Positions 16,594-24,615 of a DNA stretch of 45,931 bases are shown piece after piece. The first letter of the stretch is position 1. Each line of letters starts with the position of its first letter. Both the position numbers and the translations under genes were made by a program. This DNA is from CAYZAK01 sp964476445. GTDB taxonomy: Bacteria; CG03; SLGR01; JAGXOG01. The DNA lies in assembly GCA_964476445.1 (NCBI GenBank), contig CAYZAK010000012.1:1-45931 (forward strand), read 5' to 3'. The notes under the pieces were generated by a model that saw only the letters and a program-made list of their open reading frames with translations, made no database searches and was not told the DNA's origin.

Positions 16594-17866
16594 TTTTTTT
16601 TAAATAGTTGAGATAATTACTTATATACTTTTCGTGACCCCTTTTTGTAGGACGATAGAATATTTTACTATCCTTCATATACTTTTGCTGTACAAATCCG
16701 TATTTATAATTATGTGGATATTTGTACTGATCCGCGCCGGCTTTGGTAAGATGCTGAGGGATTTTAAAAGCACCGGTATTTTCCAAGTACTCCTCCGCTC
16801 TTTTTATAGCTTCATAGGAGCGGTTACTTTTTGGAGCCGTTGCCAGATATACGGTCACCTGAGCGAGAATTATTTTTGATTCGGGCATCCCCACGTACTC
16901 TACCGATTGTAACGCTGTGTTGGCCATAATAATTCCCCGGGGATCGGCATTGCCAATATCCTCAGAGGCGCTTATCGCCAATCGTCTGGCAATAAAACGA
17001 GGATCTTCTCCGGATTTCAGCATCCGGGCAAGATAAAAGACGGCCGCATCCGGATCAGAACCCCGGATACTTTTTATAAAAGCAGATATAGTATCGTAAT
17101 GCTGGTCTCCTTTTTTATCGTAATGCAGTTTTTTATTTCCTATACACCGGTTGACTGTTTTAAAATTAATTTTTCTTTCCCCCTCCCTGTCAGACCGGGC
17201 ACTTAATACCGCCAGTTCAAGTATATTTAAGGCATATCTGGCATCCCCTTCAGAAACCCTGGCGATCCGGGTTAACATTTTTTCTTTTTTAGAAAAATTT
17301 ACCCTGTACTCTCCCAGCCCATTACTTTTGTCTTTAAGGGCATTTTCTAAAATTATTTTTACATCTTCTTCGGACAGGGCGTTAAATTTAAAAACGCTGG
17401 CACGGGAAAGGAGAGGACCGGATACACAGTAGAAAGGATTCTCAGTAGTTATACCCACCAGAGTCAGGTTACCCGACTCCACATCGGGAAGAAGGGATTC
17501 CTGCTGATTAATATTAAACCGGTGTATCTCATCAACTACTAAAACAGTCTTGATCCCCTGCTCTAAATTATTTTTTGCTTTTTTAATTATGTCCCTTAAC
17601 TCGGATACATTAGAGTTAACAGCATTTATTTTAATTACTTGAGCCTCAAGCCGGCGGGAAATTATTTTGGCCATTGCGCTTTTTCCGCATCCCGGCGGAC
17701 CGTGCAAAATCAAAGAAAAAAGTCTATCTGTCTTCAGCATTCGCCTGAGTTTTTTACCGGGACCTACAAGGTGCTTCTGACCTACAAAATCACTTAAGCT
17801 TTCAGGTTTCATCCTAAAAGCCAAAGGTCTTGTTTTCTTTAAATTTTTATTAAAAAGCGTGTCCAT
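16568..17866 (-). CDS. rarA: Replication-associated recombination protein A (RarA/MgsA) AAA+ ATPase
   Basis: A 432-residue clamp-loader-like ATPase that acts at stalled forks. It has RMKPESLSDFVGQKHLVG at the start and Walker A GPPGCGKSA (56-64). Walker B/DEXH VDEIHRFN (111-118) is followed by the family's QQESLLPDVESGNLTLVG and a sensor region (LLSRASVFKFNALS). The C-terminal tetramerisation domain contains SIRGSDPDAAVFYLARML, EDIGNADP and YKYPHNYKYGFVQQKY. Length is normal. It begins 8 bases after the predicted 3' end of the 6S RNA. Confidence 0.96.
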   Translation of the reverse strand: MDTLFNKNLKKTRPLAFRMKPESLSDFVGQKHLVGPGKKLRRMLKTDRLFSLILHGPPGCGKSAMAKIISRRLEAQVIKINAVNSNVSELRDIIKKAKNNLEQGIKTVLVVDEIHRFNINQQESLLPDVESGNLTLVGITTENPFYCVSGPLLSRASVFKFNALSEEDVKIILENALKDKSNGLGEYRVNFSKKEKMLTRIARVSEGDARYALNILELAVLSARSDREGERKINFKTVNRCIGNKKLHYDKKGDQHYDTISAFIKSIRGSDPDAAVFYLARMLKSGEDPRFIARRLAISASEDIGNADPRGIIMANTALQSVEYVGMPESKIILAQVTVYLATAPKSNRSYEAIKRAEEYLENTGAFKIPQHLTKAGADQYKYPHNYKYGFVQQKYMKDSKIFYRPTKRGHEKYISNYLNYLKKNETEKETV

Positions 17867-17873
17867 AAATAAT

Positions 17874-18030
17874 AAACCCCCGCTCTGCCGCTGTATTGTC
17901 CTTCTTCGAGCTTCTTTTAATCAAGTGGTTGTCCTGTCCGGGCGACCAAGATCGCTCCGGAACCCGGATTCCCATTTATATTGTTGTAGACTCAAATCAG
18001 ACAACCTGTCCGCGAACATCGCAGGGGTTT
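17874..18030 (-). ncRNA. ssrS: 6S RNA (RNA polymerase regulator)
   Basis: The gap between zapA and rarA folds into one long irregular hairpin on the minus strand. The ends pair as AAACCCC (18030-18024) with GGGGTTT (17880-17874), then GC:GC. The 5' side carries CGATGTTCGCGGACAGG and the 3' side CAGCGGCAGAGCGGGG. These resemble the conserved arms of 6S RNA, including the GATGTTCGC block of the E. coli RNA. An inner helix pairs GGTTGTC with GACAACC. A tight terminal hairpin, TCCGG-A-GCGA-TCTTGG-TCGC-CCGGA, caps a large central bubble. Location beside zapA and near the 5-FCL gene is the classic 6S context. 6S RNA mimics an open promoter and binds the housekeeping RNA polymerase holoenzyme. Exact ends are inferred from pairing. 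Confidence 0.78.
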
Positions 18031-18034
18031 AAAT

Positions 18035-18328
18035 TTAAATTACGTTTTCTATTTTTGAATTTAGTTCGTGTAACTCTTCTTCTATATGTTTATTATTGCC
18101 TGTTTTCTGATCTTCTAAATCCATCATCCTGTCAATAAGTTTTAAAGCCGATAGAACTAAAATTTTATAGCTGTCAACTACACCGGTTCTCTCCACTTCT
18201 TCCACTTCATTTTGCAAAATCTCAGCCAGTTTTTTTATATATAACGGGGGCCATTTATCATTGGCAACAATATTATATTCTCTATTGCATATATCTATTT
18301 TAGTTGTCTCTGATTTTTTTTTACTCAC
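18035..18328 (-). CDS. zapA: Cell division protein ZapA
   Basis: A 97-residue protein with the ZapA pattern: a short N-terminal globular part (TTKIDICNREYNIVANDKWP, YIKKLAEILQNEVEEVERTG) and a long C-terminal coiled coil (KILVLSALKLIDRMMDLEDQ onward). ZapA bundles FtsZ filaments at the septum. It starts with GTG, 32 bases after the coiled-coil gene, and its stop is 4 bases from the predicted 5' end of the 6S RNA. Placement after pheT is common. Confidence 0.85.
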   Translation of the reverse strand: MSKKKSETTKIDICNREYNIVANDKWPPLYIKKLAEILQNEVEEVERTGVVDSYKILVLSALKLIDRMMDLEDQKTGNNKHIEEELHELNSKIENVI

Positions 18329-18360
18329 TGTGTTTTATCCACAACAAATTAGTCATTACT

Positions 18361-18609
18361 TTAAATGCTGATCTCCTCTAATCTATTTAATATATTGTCA
18401 ACTTTATCTTTTATGTTTTCTCTTTGCTCTCTTAATTGTTTATTTTTTTGAGAAATCTCCGGCAAACTTTTATTCTGATCTTCGTAAAAACTTAGATCTT
18501 TTTGCATACGATCTATCTCTTTTCTTAAAGCTTTATTTTTTGTTTTTAATTTTTTGTACTGCCGGATTAATTCCGAAATATTAACCTTTAACTTATTAAA
18601 ACCTTCCAT
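18361..18609 (-). CDS. Small coiled-coil protein, ZapB-like
   Basis: An 82-residue, almost wholly helical and charged protein (ELIRQYKKLKTKNKALRKEI, QKNKQLREQRENIKDKVDNI) with heptad spacing of Leu/Ile. It starts directly after the pheT stop and precedes zapA by 32 bases. Size, composition and position beside zapA suggest a ZapB-type partner in Z-ring organisation, but coiled coils give weak homology evidence. No other domain is visible. Confidence 0.6.
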   Translation of the reverse strand: MEGFNKLKVNISELIRQYKKLKTKNKALRKEIDRMQKDLSFYEDQNKSLPEISQKNKQLREQRENIKDKVDNILNRLEEISI

Positions 18610-20631
18610 CTATCCGGCTCGTAAATATATACCTAAATATTTTTTAAGATCATCTAGTATTTTATTTACTTTTCCCTCAACTTCTTCCGATTCCAGAGTC
18701 CGTTCTGGAGAATTGAACTCAAGTTTATAGGTAAGGTTTTTCTTACCTTTTTCAATATTTCCCCCTTTATATACATCGTAAAGGCTCAACTGATTTAAAA
18801 TACTACCTCCTGCTTTTTTAATTCTATCAGATATGATTTTGTGTGTCAATTTTATATCCGCAACCAGAGATAGATCTCTAATAATAGATGGATATTTACT
18901 CCAGGTCTTAAATCTCTGTTCGATTGCCTTTAAGGTATCTATTTGATCTAAATCGATGTAGCCTCCTCCAAACTCCTCATTTTTAAGATTAAACAGTTCA
19001 AGAAAATCATTACTTACTTCTCCCCAGTATCCCGCTATCGAGCCATCTATTATTAAAGCGGCCTGTCTGTCGGGCTTAAAAATATTGTTTTTCCTTTTCT
19101 GATAATCAATTGTATAGGACTGTTTTAACTTGTTTAATATTTCAATAACTATGCTTTTAACCCGGTAATACCCTTCATTAACACCTGTAAAGCCTATATA
19201 CTCTTTTTGAATACAGGTGGCCCGGTGTTTTAAAAATACGGGGCCCCGTTCATAAAATTTTAATTTTCTGTTTTTTTGGTTTAAATTATATTCTACCGTG
19301 TTAAAAAGACTGTATATAATACACGGTCTCAAGGCATCCATTTTTTTATTTACCGGATTTGCTATTTTTACCAATTTTTCGTTTATATCCGGTTTAATTT
19401 CTTTTAATCGCCCACTGTTTATTATAGTGTGCGTAACGGATTCCTGATAACCACAGCTTTTAAGAATACTTTCTCCTTTTTTGGGCGGATCCTGGCGCGG
19501 ATAAAAATCAATATCGATTCCGGTTTCAGGAAGCGAAGAATCCATATTTTCATACCCGTGAACTCTGGCTACTTCTTCAATTAAATCCACAGGGCGGCTT
19601 ACATCTTGACGGTAAGTAGGTACAGTGACTGAAATATTTTCATCAATAACCGAAACGCCAAAAGAAATACTTTCTAAATATTCTTTTATCTGGCGGATAC
19701 TAAGTTCGGTGCCCAGAAGATTGTTAATTTTACCGGTATCCATTTTTATTTTCTGCCGCTTTTTCTCCAGATTATCAAATTTTAATTTATTATCCAAAGC
19801 TGCTATCCCGCCGCATTCTTTTAGTATCAGATAAATACACCTGTCTAAGGCTCTCTTTACGCCTTTGGGATCAACTCTTCTGGAAAAACGATACGAAGCC
19901 TCTGTGTTTATTCCCAGACTTCGTGAACTTTCAGATATTTTAGAGGGATTAAAATAGGCAGATTCTAACAGTACATTCCGAGTTGAGCCGGTTACCGAAG
20001 AGCCATCTCCTCCCATTATTCCGGCTATAGCTACCGGATCACGGGTATCGGCAATAACAAGGTCCTTAGATGAAAGTTTGTGGGATTTCCCGTCCAGAGT
20101 TTTTATATCATCCCCTGTGACTGCACGCCGTACTATTATTTTATTATCCCTTATTTTATCGGCATCAAAAGCATGGATCGGCTGACCGGTCTCCAGCATT
20201 ACGTAATTGGTTATATCAACTATGCTATTTTGCGAATTGATACCGCAGGCTTCCAGCCGGTTTTTAATCCGGCTCGGAGTATTTCCTACTGTTATATTAT
20301 CTATATACTGTAAATAATATGCCGGACAGTTCCGGGGCGACTTTACTTCTATAAAAAATTTATCTTCAGATTTATTTTTTTCGGACTCATAATCCGTTTT
20401 AAGTTTCTTTAACGGATTTCCGGTAAGTGCACTTACTTCTCTGGCCACTCCTTTAATAGAAGCGCAGTCACCGCGGTTGGGAGTAAGTTCTATATCCAGC
20501 ACTGCTTTACCCTCCGGATAATCCAAACTTTCTATTTCTAAACCTCTATTAGTTAATTCCTCGGATAACTCCCGGGGAGCTAAATCAAATTCTACAAACT
20601 CTTTGAGCCAGTCTACCGGGACTCTCATCAA
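18610..20631 (-). CDS. pheT: Phenylalanyl-tRNA synthetase beta subunit lacking the B2 tRNA-binding insert
   Basis: A 673-residue beta chain of PheRS. The N-terminus (RVPVDWLKEFVEF, ELTNRGLEIESL) passes straight to VLDIELTPNRGDCASIKGVA at about residue 45. The usual OB-fold EMAP-like tRNA-binding domain B2 (about 110-120 residues) between these points is absent. The B3/B4 editing region (GQPIHAFDADKI, IAGIMGGDGSSV), the B5 domain, a catalytic-like core and the C-terminal anticodon-binding FDX-ACB domain (KYPSIIRDLSLV to the end) are present. Typical bacterial PheT has about 790-800 residues. The ATG overlaps the pheS stop by 4 bases. The shortening is internal and clean, not a frameshift. Confidence 0.95.
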   Translation of the reverse strand: MMRVPVDWLKEFVEFDLAPRELSEELTNRGLEIESLDYPEGKAVLDIELTPNRGDCASIKGVAREVSALTGNPLKKLKTDYESEKNKSEDKFFIEVKSPRNCPAYYLQYIDNITVGNTPSRIKNRLEACGINSQNSIVDITNYVMLETGQPIHAFDADKIRDNKIIVRRAVTGDDIKTLDGKSHKLSSKDLVIADTRDPVAIAGIMGGDGSSVTGSTRNVLLESAYFNPSKISESSRSLGINTEASYRFSRRVDPKGVKRALDRCIYLILKECGGIAALDNKLKFDNLEKKRQKIKMDTGKINNLLGTELSIRQIKEYLESISFGVSVIDENISVTVPTYRQDVSRPVDLIEEVARVHGYENMDSSLPETGIDIDFYPRQDPPKKGESILKSCGYQESVTHTIINSGRLKEIKPDINEKLVKIANPVNKKMDALRPCIIYSLFNTVEYNLNQKNRKLKFYERGPVFLKHRATCIQKEYIGFTGVNEGYYRVKSIVIEILNKLKQSYTIDYQKRKNNIFKPDRQAALIIDGSIAGYWGEVSNDFLELFNLKNEEFGGGYIDLDQIDTLKAIEQRFKTWSKYPSIIRDLSLVADIKLTHKIISDRIKKAGGSILNQLSLYDVYKGGNIEKGKKNLTYKLEFNSPERTLESEEVEGKVNKILDDLKKYLGIYLRAG

Positions 20632-21644
20632 AACTGCTCCAAAAATCTTAAATCATTACTATAAAAAAGCCGCATATCATTTATATTGTATTTTAACATG
20701 GCCAGTCTTTCCACTCCCATTCCAAAAGCAAATCCCTGCCATTTTTCAAAATCGACATCACAAAAATTCAACACTTCCGGATCGACCATACCCGCCCCTA
20801 AAATTTCAAGCCATCCTTTATTTGAACATGACGAACAACCCTTACCCCGACACAGTCCGCAGGCTATATCCATTTCCGCCGAGGGTTCGGTAAACGGAAA
20901 AAAACTGGGTCTGAACCGGGTCCCCATTTTTTTCCCAAAAAAACGATCCGCAAATTCATGAAGAATTCCCTTTAAATCGGTAAAAGTAATATCTTTAGCA
21001 ACCAACAATCCCTCAACCTGATGAAATACCGGCGAATGGGAAGCGTCTATAGTATCCCGGCGATAACATTTACCCGGAGCAATAAATTTATAGGGAGGTG
21101 ATTTTTCCTCCATTCCCCTTATTTGAACCGGTGATGTATGGGTACGCAATAAACGGTTATCTTTTTCAAGATAAAAAGTATCGTGCATATCCCTGGCTGG
21201 GTGGCCGGCCGGAAAATTTAAAGCCGTAAAATTATAGTAATTGGTTTCTATATCGGGGCCGTATGCAATTCCAAACCCCATTGAAACAAAGATGTCGGTA
21301 ATATCATTTAAAACTCTGGTCAATATATGAGGAGAGGTAAACTCCACTCTTTTTCCAGGCGGTAAAGTAGGATCAAAATAATCTTCTTTTTTCTGCGAAT
21401 GCTTAAACTGATCACGTTTTGATTTTATAATATTTTCCAGCTCATTTTTCAACTGATTTATTTTTCTGCCCCACTCGGGTTTTAGAGCGTTTTCTAAATT
21501 ACGAAGTCTTTTAAAAAGAGTGTTTACTTCTCCTTTTCTTCCTAAATACTTTATTCTTAATTTCTCAATTTCACTACGATTAGAGCAATTTACCAGTTCC
21601 CGGACCGCTGCTTTTCTGATTTTATTGTAATCTTTTTCCATCAT
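20628..21644 (-). CDS. pheS: Phenylalanyl-tRNA synthetase alpha subunit
   Basis: A 338-residue class II catalytic subunit. It has an N-terminal coiled coil that contacts tRNA (about 1-90), motif 1 near the VLNDITDIFVSMGF region, motif 2 with GKCYRRDTIDASHSPVFHQV, the Cys-rich MDIACGLCRGKGCSSCSNKGW typical of many bacterial PheS, and motif 3 GFAFGMGVERLAMLKY. With PheT it forms the alpha2-beta2 enzyme that charges tRNA-Phe. It overlaps the upstream TPR gene and pheT by 4 bases each. No T-box leader is possible because the genes abut. Confidence 0.98.
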   Translation of the reverse strand: MMEKDYNKIRKAAVRELVNCSNRSEIEKLRIKYLGRKGEVNTLFKRLRNLENALKPEWGRKINQLKNELENIIKSKRDQFKHSQKKEDYFDPTLPPGKRVEFTSPHILTRVLNDITDIFVSMGFGIAYGPDIETNYYNFTALNFPAGHPARDMHDTFYLEKDNRLLRTHTSPVQIRGMEEKSPPYKFIAPGKCYRRDTIDASHSPVFHQVEGLLVAKDITFTDLKGILHEFADRFFGKKMGTRFRPSFFPFTEPSAEMDIACGLCRGKGCSSCSNKGWLEILGAGMVDPEVLNFCDVDFEKWQGFAFGMGVERLAMLKYNINDMRLFYSNDLRFLEQF

Positions 21645-21913
21645 TCCAGCATATCGTCCAGGTGCTCCTTAGCCAGTTTATGTTCCGGGTCTAAGTTCAA
21701 GACTTGCTGATAGCTTTTCTGAGCCGACTCAGTATTATTAATGCCTTCATAGGCTATCCCAATATTATAGTACACCTCTGCTTCGGTTGTTTTTCCTATT
21801 TTTAAATTTAGCGCTTTATTGTATTCTGCAATAGCTTCATTATATTTTTCATTTAAAAAATAGAGCTTACCCTGTTCCATATAACTATCATACTTTTCCT
21901 GTTTTTTGTTCAT
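21641..21913 (-). CDS. Small TPR-repeat protein
   Basis: A 90-residue protein made of two to three tetratricopeptide units (YMEQGKLYFLNEKYNEAIAE, AEVYYNIGIAYEGINNTESA, then KSYQQVLNLDPEHKLAKEHL). It has no signal peptide or membrane segment, so it is probably a cytosolic adaptor. It overlaps the trkA stop by one base and the pheS start by 4 bases, and is therefore embedded in the operon. I cannot assign a partner. Short TPR proteins of this kind are common between unrelated housekeeping genes. Confidence 0.7.
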   Translation of the reverse strand: MNKKQEKYDSYMEQGKLYFLNEKYNEAIAEYNKALNLKIGKTTEAEVYYNIGIAYEGINNTESAQKSYQQVLNLDPEHKLAKEHLDDMLE

Positions 21914-22599
21914 TAATTTATCTCTCTGAATATTTCTATCATTTTTTTATTGCATACCACTATAATAGAATCCCCTTTTTTTATAGCCATGGAAGCTTTA
22001 GGAGGCGCAAACATCTCTTCGGTATAATCCGTTTGCCCGTTTTCGTTTAAAGTCGGTTTTTTTCTTTTTATAGCAACCACGTTGGCTTTATATTTTTCTC
22101 TTATTTTTAAATCCTTTAAAGCCTTGTCGACAAAATTGCCCGGAGCATTAATTTCTACCATAAAAAGCCCGGGGGCCAGAGGAATCTCATTATATCCGGG
22201 CCACAGGAGTCTTTTTGAAACTATTTCAGCCACATCCTTTTCCGGATAAACAATATTATTTGCTCCTATTTTTTTTAATACTTTACCGTGCAATTTATCC
22301 AGAGCTTTAACCATTATAAGAGGCACCTTAAGCTCTTTAAGCAAAAGAGTTATTAATATACTTTCACCCATTTTTTCGCCCACCGAAACTACGGCGCCGT
22401 CTATATCGGCAATTCCAAGATCTCTTAAAGTATCGATATCCGTAGAATCGGCTTCTACCACTGAGGTGAAGTCATTTTCAAACTTTCTCACCTTTTCTGA
22501 ATCCATGTCAATAGCTATTATTTCTCCGCCTTCTTTTTCAATGGATTTGGCCATGGCCGAACCGAATCTACCTAATCCTATTATTGCAAAACTTTTCAT
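21913..22599 (-). CDS. trkA: Potassium uptake regulatory subunit TrkA/KtrA (RCK)
   Basis: A 228-residue RCK protein. The nucleotide-binding Rossmann fold starts with IGLGRFGSAMAKSIEKEGGE (GxGxxG at 8-13), followed by the acidic strand end AIDMDSEKV, VVEADSTDIDTLRDLGI and AVVSVGEKM. A C-terminal TrkA_C domain (about 135-228) includes KKGDSIIVVCNKK near the end. It gates the partner channel-like subunit in response to nucleotides. It has a single RCK pair, so it is KtrA-like rather than the double-length E. coli TrkA. It lies 61 bases after trkH. Confidence 0.93.
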   Translation of the reverse strand: MKSFAIIGLGRFGSAMAKSIEKEGGEIIAIDMDSEKVRKFENDFTSVVEADSTDIDTLRDLGIADIDGAVVSVGEKMGESILITLLLKELKVPLIMVKALDKLHGKVLKKIGANNIVYPEKDVAEIVSKRLLWPGYNEIPLAPGLFMVEINAPGNFVDKALKDLKIREKYKANVVAIKRKKPTLNENGQTDYTEEMFAPPKASMAIKKGDSIIVVCNKKMIEIFREIN

Positions 22600-22660
22600 G
22601 TTTATATATCCCTTTCCTTAATTTTAAAAAATAAACTATTTTTTTCAATTCCAGAAAATT

Positions 22661-24013
22661 TTAACCAACCGCGATTTCCTGTTCCGGATATCTGTATTTT
22701 TTTCTTTTAGCTTTTTGGATAATAACAGAAAATATAGTAAGCGGTCCCAAACGGCCAAAAAACATAGTAAATATAATAAACAACTTACTGAAATCGCTCA
22801 AACTCCCGGTTATTCCGGTAGACAAGCCCACCGTTCCAAAAGCGGAAGTCACTTCAAAAAGTATATCTTTAATTGAAAAACTGTCAAAAACTGAGACCAG
22901 CATTGAAATACATATTATAAAAATAACACTCAAAGTAAAAATGGTTACGGACTTTTTTACTGTATCTACGGTAATACGTCTTTTAAAAAGCACCAGATCT
23001 CTTTTTTCTTTTATGATGGCTTTTATATTGGACATTAGTACAACAAAAGTAGTGGTTTTTATTCCGCCTCCCGTTCCTCCCGGCGACGCTCCTATAAACA
23101 TAAAAGCCAAGGTAAAAAGAATAGAAAAATCAGTTAGCCCACCGGTATCTATCATATTAAACCCGGCGGTACGGGGAGTAACTGATTGAAAAAAAGCCAT
23201 AAGACCTTTTTTAAAAATCGGCATACCCGCCATAGTATTTGGATTGCCGTATTCAGCTAAAAAATAAACAACTGTTCCCCCGGCAAGCAAACAGAATGTA
23301 GATGTTATCGCAATTTTAGTATGAATGTTAAATTTATGTTTACCCTTTAAAGAGTATGCTTTTATATACTCCAGTATATCGTTAATAACAATATAACCGA
23401 TACCCCCTACTATTATTAATAATGCTACCGTTATTACAACCACCGGATCATTGTTTAAACCGGTAAGGGACTGTCCGGTTTCAAAAAGATCAAATCCGGC
23501 ATTGGAAAAAGCTGAAACTGAATGAAAAATGCCGTAAAACAAGCTTTCTCGAAAACTGTCAAACATCGGTCTTATTCTCCAGGTTAAAATAGTCGCGCCA
23601 ATTAATTGGACAGTAAAAGTTATTCCCATCACCCGAAGTATAAAACTGGAAAATCCAATATTTTTTGACCCGGCCATGTGCTGGCGAACTAAAATTTTAT
23701 CCTTGATGCTAATACCTCCGCCTAATATAAGTACTAACAAACTGGCCAGCGCCATATAACCAAGAGCGCCGACCTGAATAAGGAATAAAATTATGATCTG
23801 CCCGAACAGAGTAAAAAATTCTCCGGTAGTTTCTACCACCAATCCGGTAACACATACCGCGGAAGTAGCGGTAAATAAAGCATCTACCATACTTATAGGT
23901 TCAACTGTAGTTCCGGGTAGGAATTTTAAGGCCAGAGCTCCGATAATAATAAAAACTAAAAAAAGTTTAACTAAACTTAAGGCAGGTTGAAAAGTTTTTG
24001 ATTTTGAGCTCAT
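22661..24013 (-). CDS. trkH: Potassium uptake membrane subunit TrkH/KtrB
   Basis: A 450-residue integral membrane protein with four M1-P-M2 repeats. Pore-loop signatures include TATSAVCVTGLVVETTGEFF, HSVSAFSNAGFDLF, TPRTAGFNMIDTG and SAFGTVGLSTG, each holding the selectivity Gly. IGASPGGTGGGIKTTTF is another family hallmark. It imports potassium, with sodium or proton coupling in different members, and works with the adjacent TrkA. Size fits KtrB. It sits 50 bases after rplT, and no terminator is visible between them, so part of its transcript may come from the infC promoter. Confidence 0.95.
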   Translation of the reverse strand: MSSKSKTFQPALSLVKLFLVFIIIGALALKFLPGTTVEPISMVDALFTATSAVCVTGLVVETTGEFFTLFGQIIILFLIQVGALGYMALASLLVLILGGGISIKDKILVRQHMAGSKNIGFSSFILRVMGITFTVQLIGATILTWRIRPMFDSFRESLFYGIFHSVSAFSNAGFDLFETGQSLTGLNNDPVVVITVALLIIVGGIGYIVINDILEYIKAYSLKGKHKFNIHTKIAITSTFCLLAGGTVVYFLAEYGNPNTMAGMPIFKKGLMAFFQSVTPRTAGFNMIDTGGLTDFSILFTLAFMFIGASPGGTGGGIKTTTFVVLMSNIKAIIKEKRDLVLFKRRITVDTVKKSVTIFTLSVIFIICISMLVSVFDSFSIKDILFEVTSAFGTVGLSTGITGSLSDFSKLFIIFTMFFGRLGPLTIFSVIIQKAKRKKYRYPEQEIAVG

Positions 24014-24063
24014 AAAGACAGCCTTATATCGTTAAAACAGTAATTTTGCGTTAGAAAAAAAGC

Positions 24064-24414
24064 TTACTGCGAGCTTTTAGAAATTTCTACTATTTTGGTA
24101 AAAGCTTCCGGGTCATCCATGGCTATCTGTTGCATCATACGGCGATCCAGTTTTACATTTGCTTCTTTTAATCCATGTATGAATTTAGAATAGCTAATAT
24201 CTCTTTGCCGGCAGGCTGCATTTATTCTGGTTATCCACAACTTTCTCATTTCCCGTTTTTTAACTTTTCTGTCCCGGGTTGAGTACTGCCAGCTTTTTTC
24301 AACCTGATTTTTGGCATTTCTGTACCGGCGGCTTTTTGCCTGGCTGTAACCTTTAGCTTCTTTTAGATACTTTTTATGTCTTCTCTTTTTATTTTTTCCT
24401 CTTTTAACTCTCAT
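24064..24414 (-). CDS. rplT: Large ribosomal subunit protein L20
   Basis: A 116-residue, strongly basic protein. It has the long N-terminal RNA-binding extension (RVKRGKNKKRRHKKYLKEAK, GYSQAKSRRYRNAKNQVEKS) and the globular C-terminus (LWITRINAACRQRDISYSKF, HGLKEANVKLDRRMMQQIA). L20 is an early 50S assembly protein and in many bacteria represses its own operon. It follows rpmI after 2 bases. Normal length. Confidence 0.98.
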   Translation of the reverse strand: MRVKRGKNKKRRHKKYLKEAKGYSQAKSRRYRNAKNQVEKSWQYSTRDRKVKKREMRKLWITRINAACRQRDISYSKFIHGLKEANVKLDRRMMQQIAMDDPEAFTKIVEISKSSQ

Positions 24415-24416
24415 AA

Positions 24417-24614
24417 TTATTTACCAAGTAACCTCTTGATCTTACTTCTCTTACTTTTATCTACGGTAGTTGCTTTACGTATTTTCATCTTCTTTTTCGA
24501 ACTCATTTTGCTCTTTATATGAGCTCCCCCCGAACGATGATATTTTATTTTACCGTTAGCAGTTATCTTAAATCTTTTCTTTACTCCAGAATGTGTCTTG
24601 TTTTTTTTGGCCAT
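24417..24614 (-). CDS. rpmI: Large ribosomal subunit protein L35
   Basis: A 65-residue basic protein with the L35 pattern: THSGVKKRFKITANGKIKYH then AHIKSKMSSKKKMKIRKATT and a C-terminal KIKRLLGK. It lies between infC and rplT with one- and two-base gaps, the universal order of this operon. Confidence 0.98.
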   Translation of the reverse strand: MAKKNKTHSGVKKRFKITANGKIKYHRSGGAHIKSKMSSKKKMKIRKATTVDKSKRSKIKRLLGK

Positions 24615-24615
24615 T

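Noticed and set aside
20628..21660. T-box leader for pheS, proS or leuS
   Set aside because: All three synthetase genes abut or overlap their upstream genes, leaving no leader sequence.
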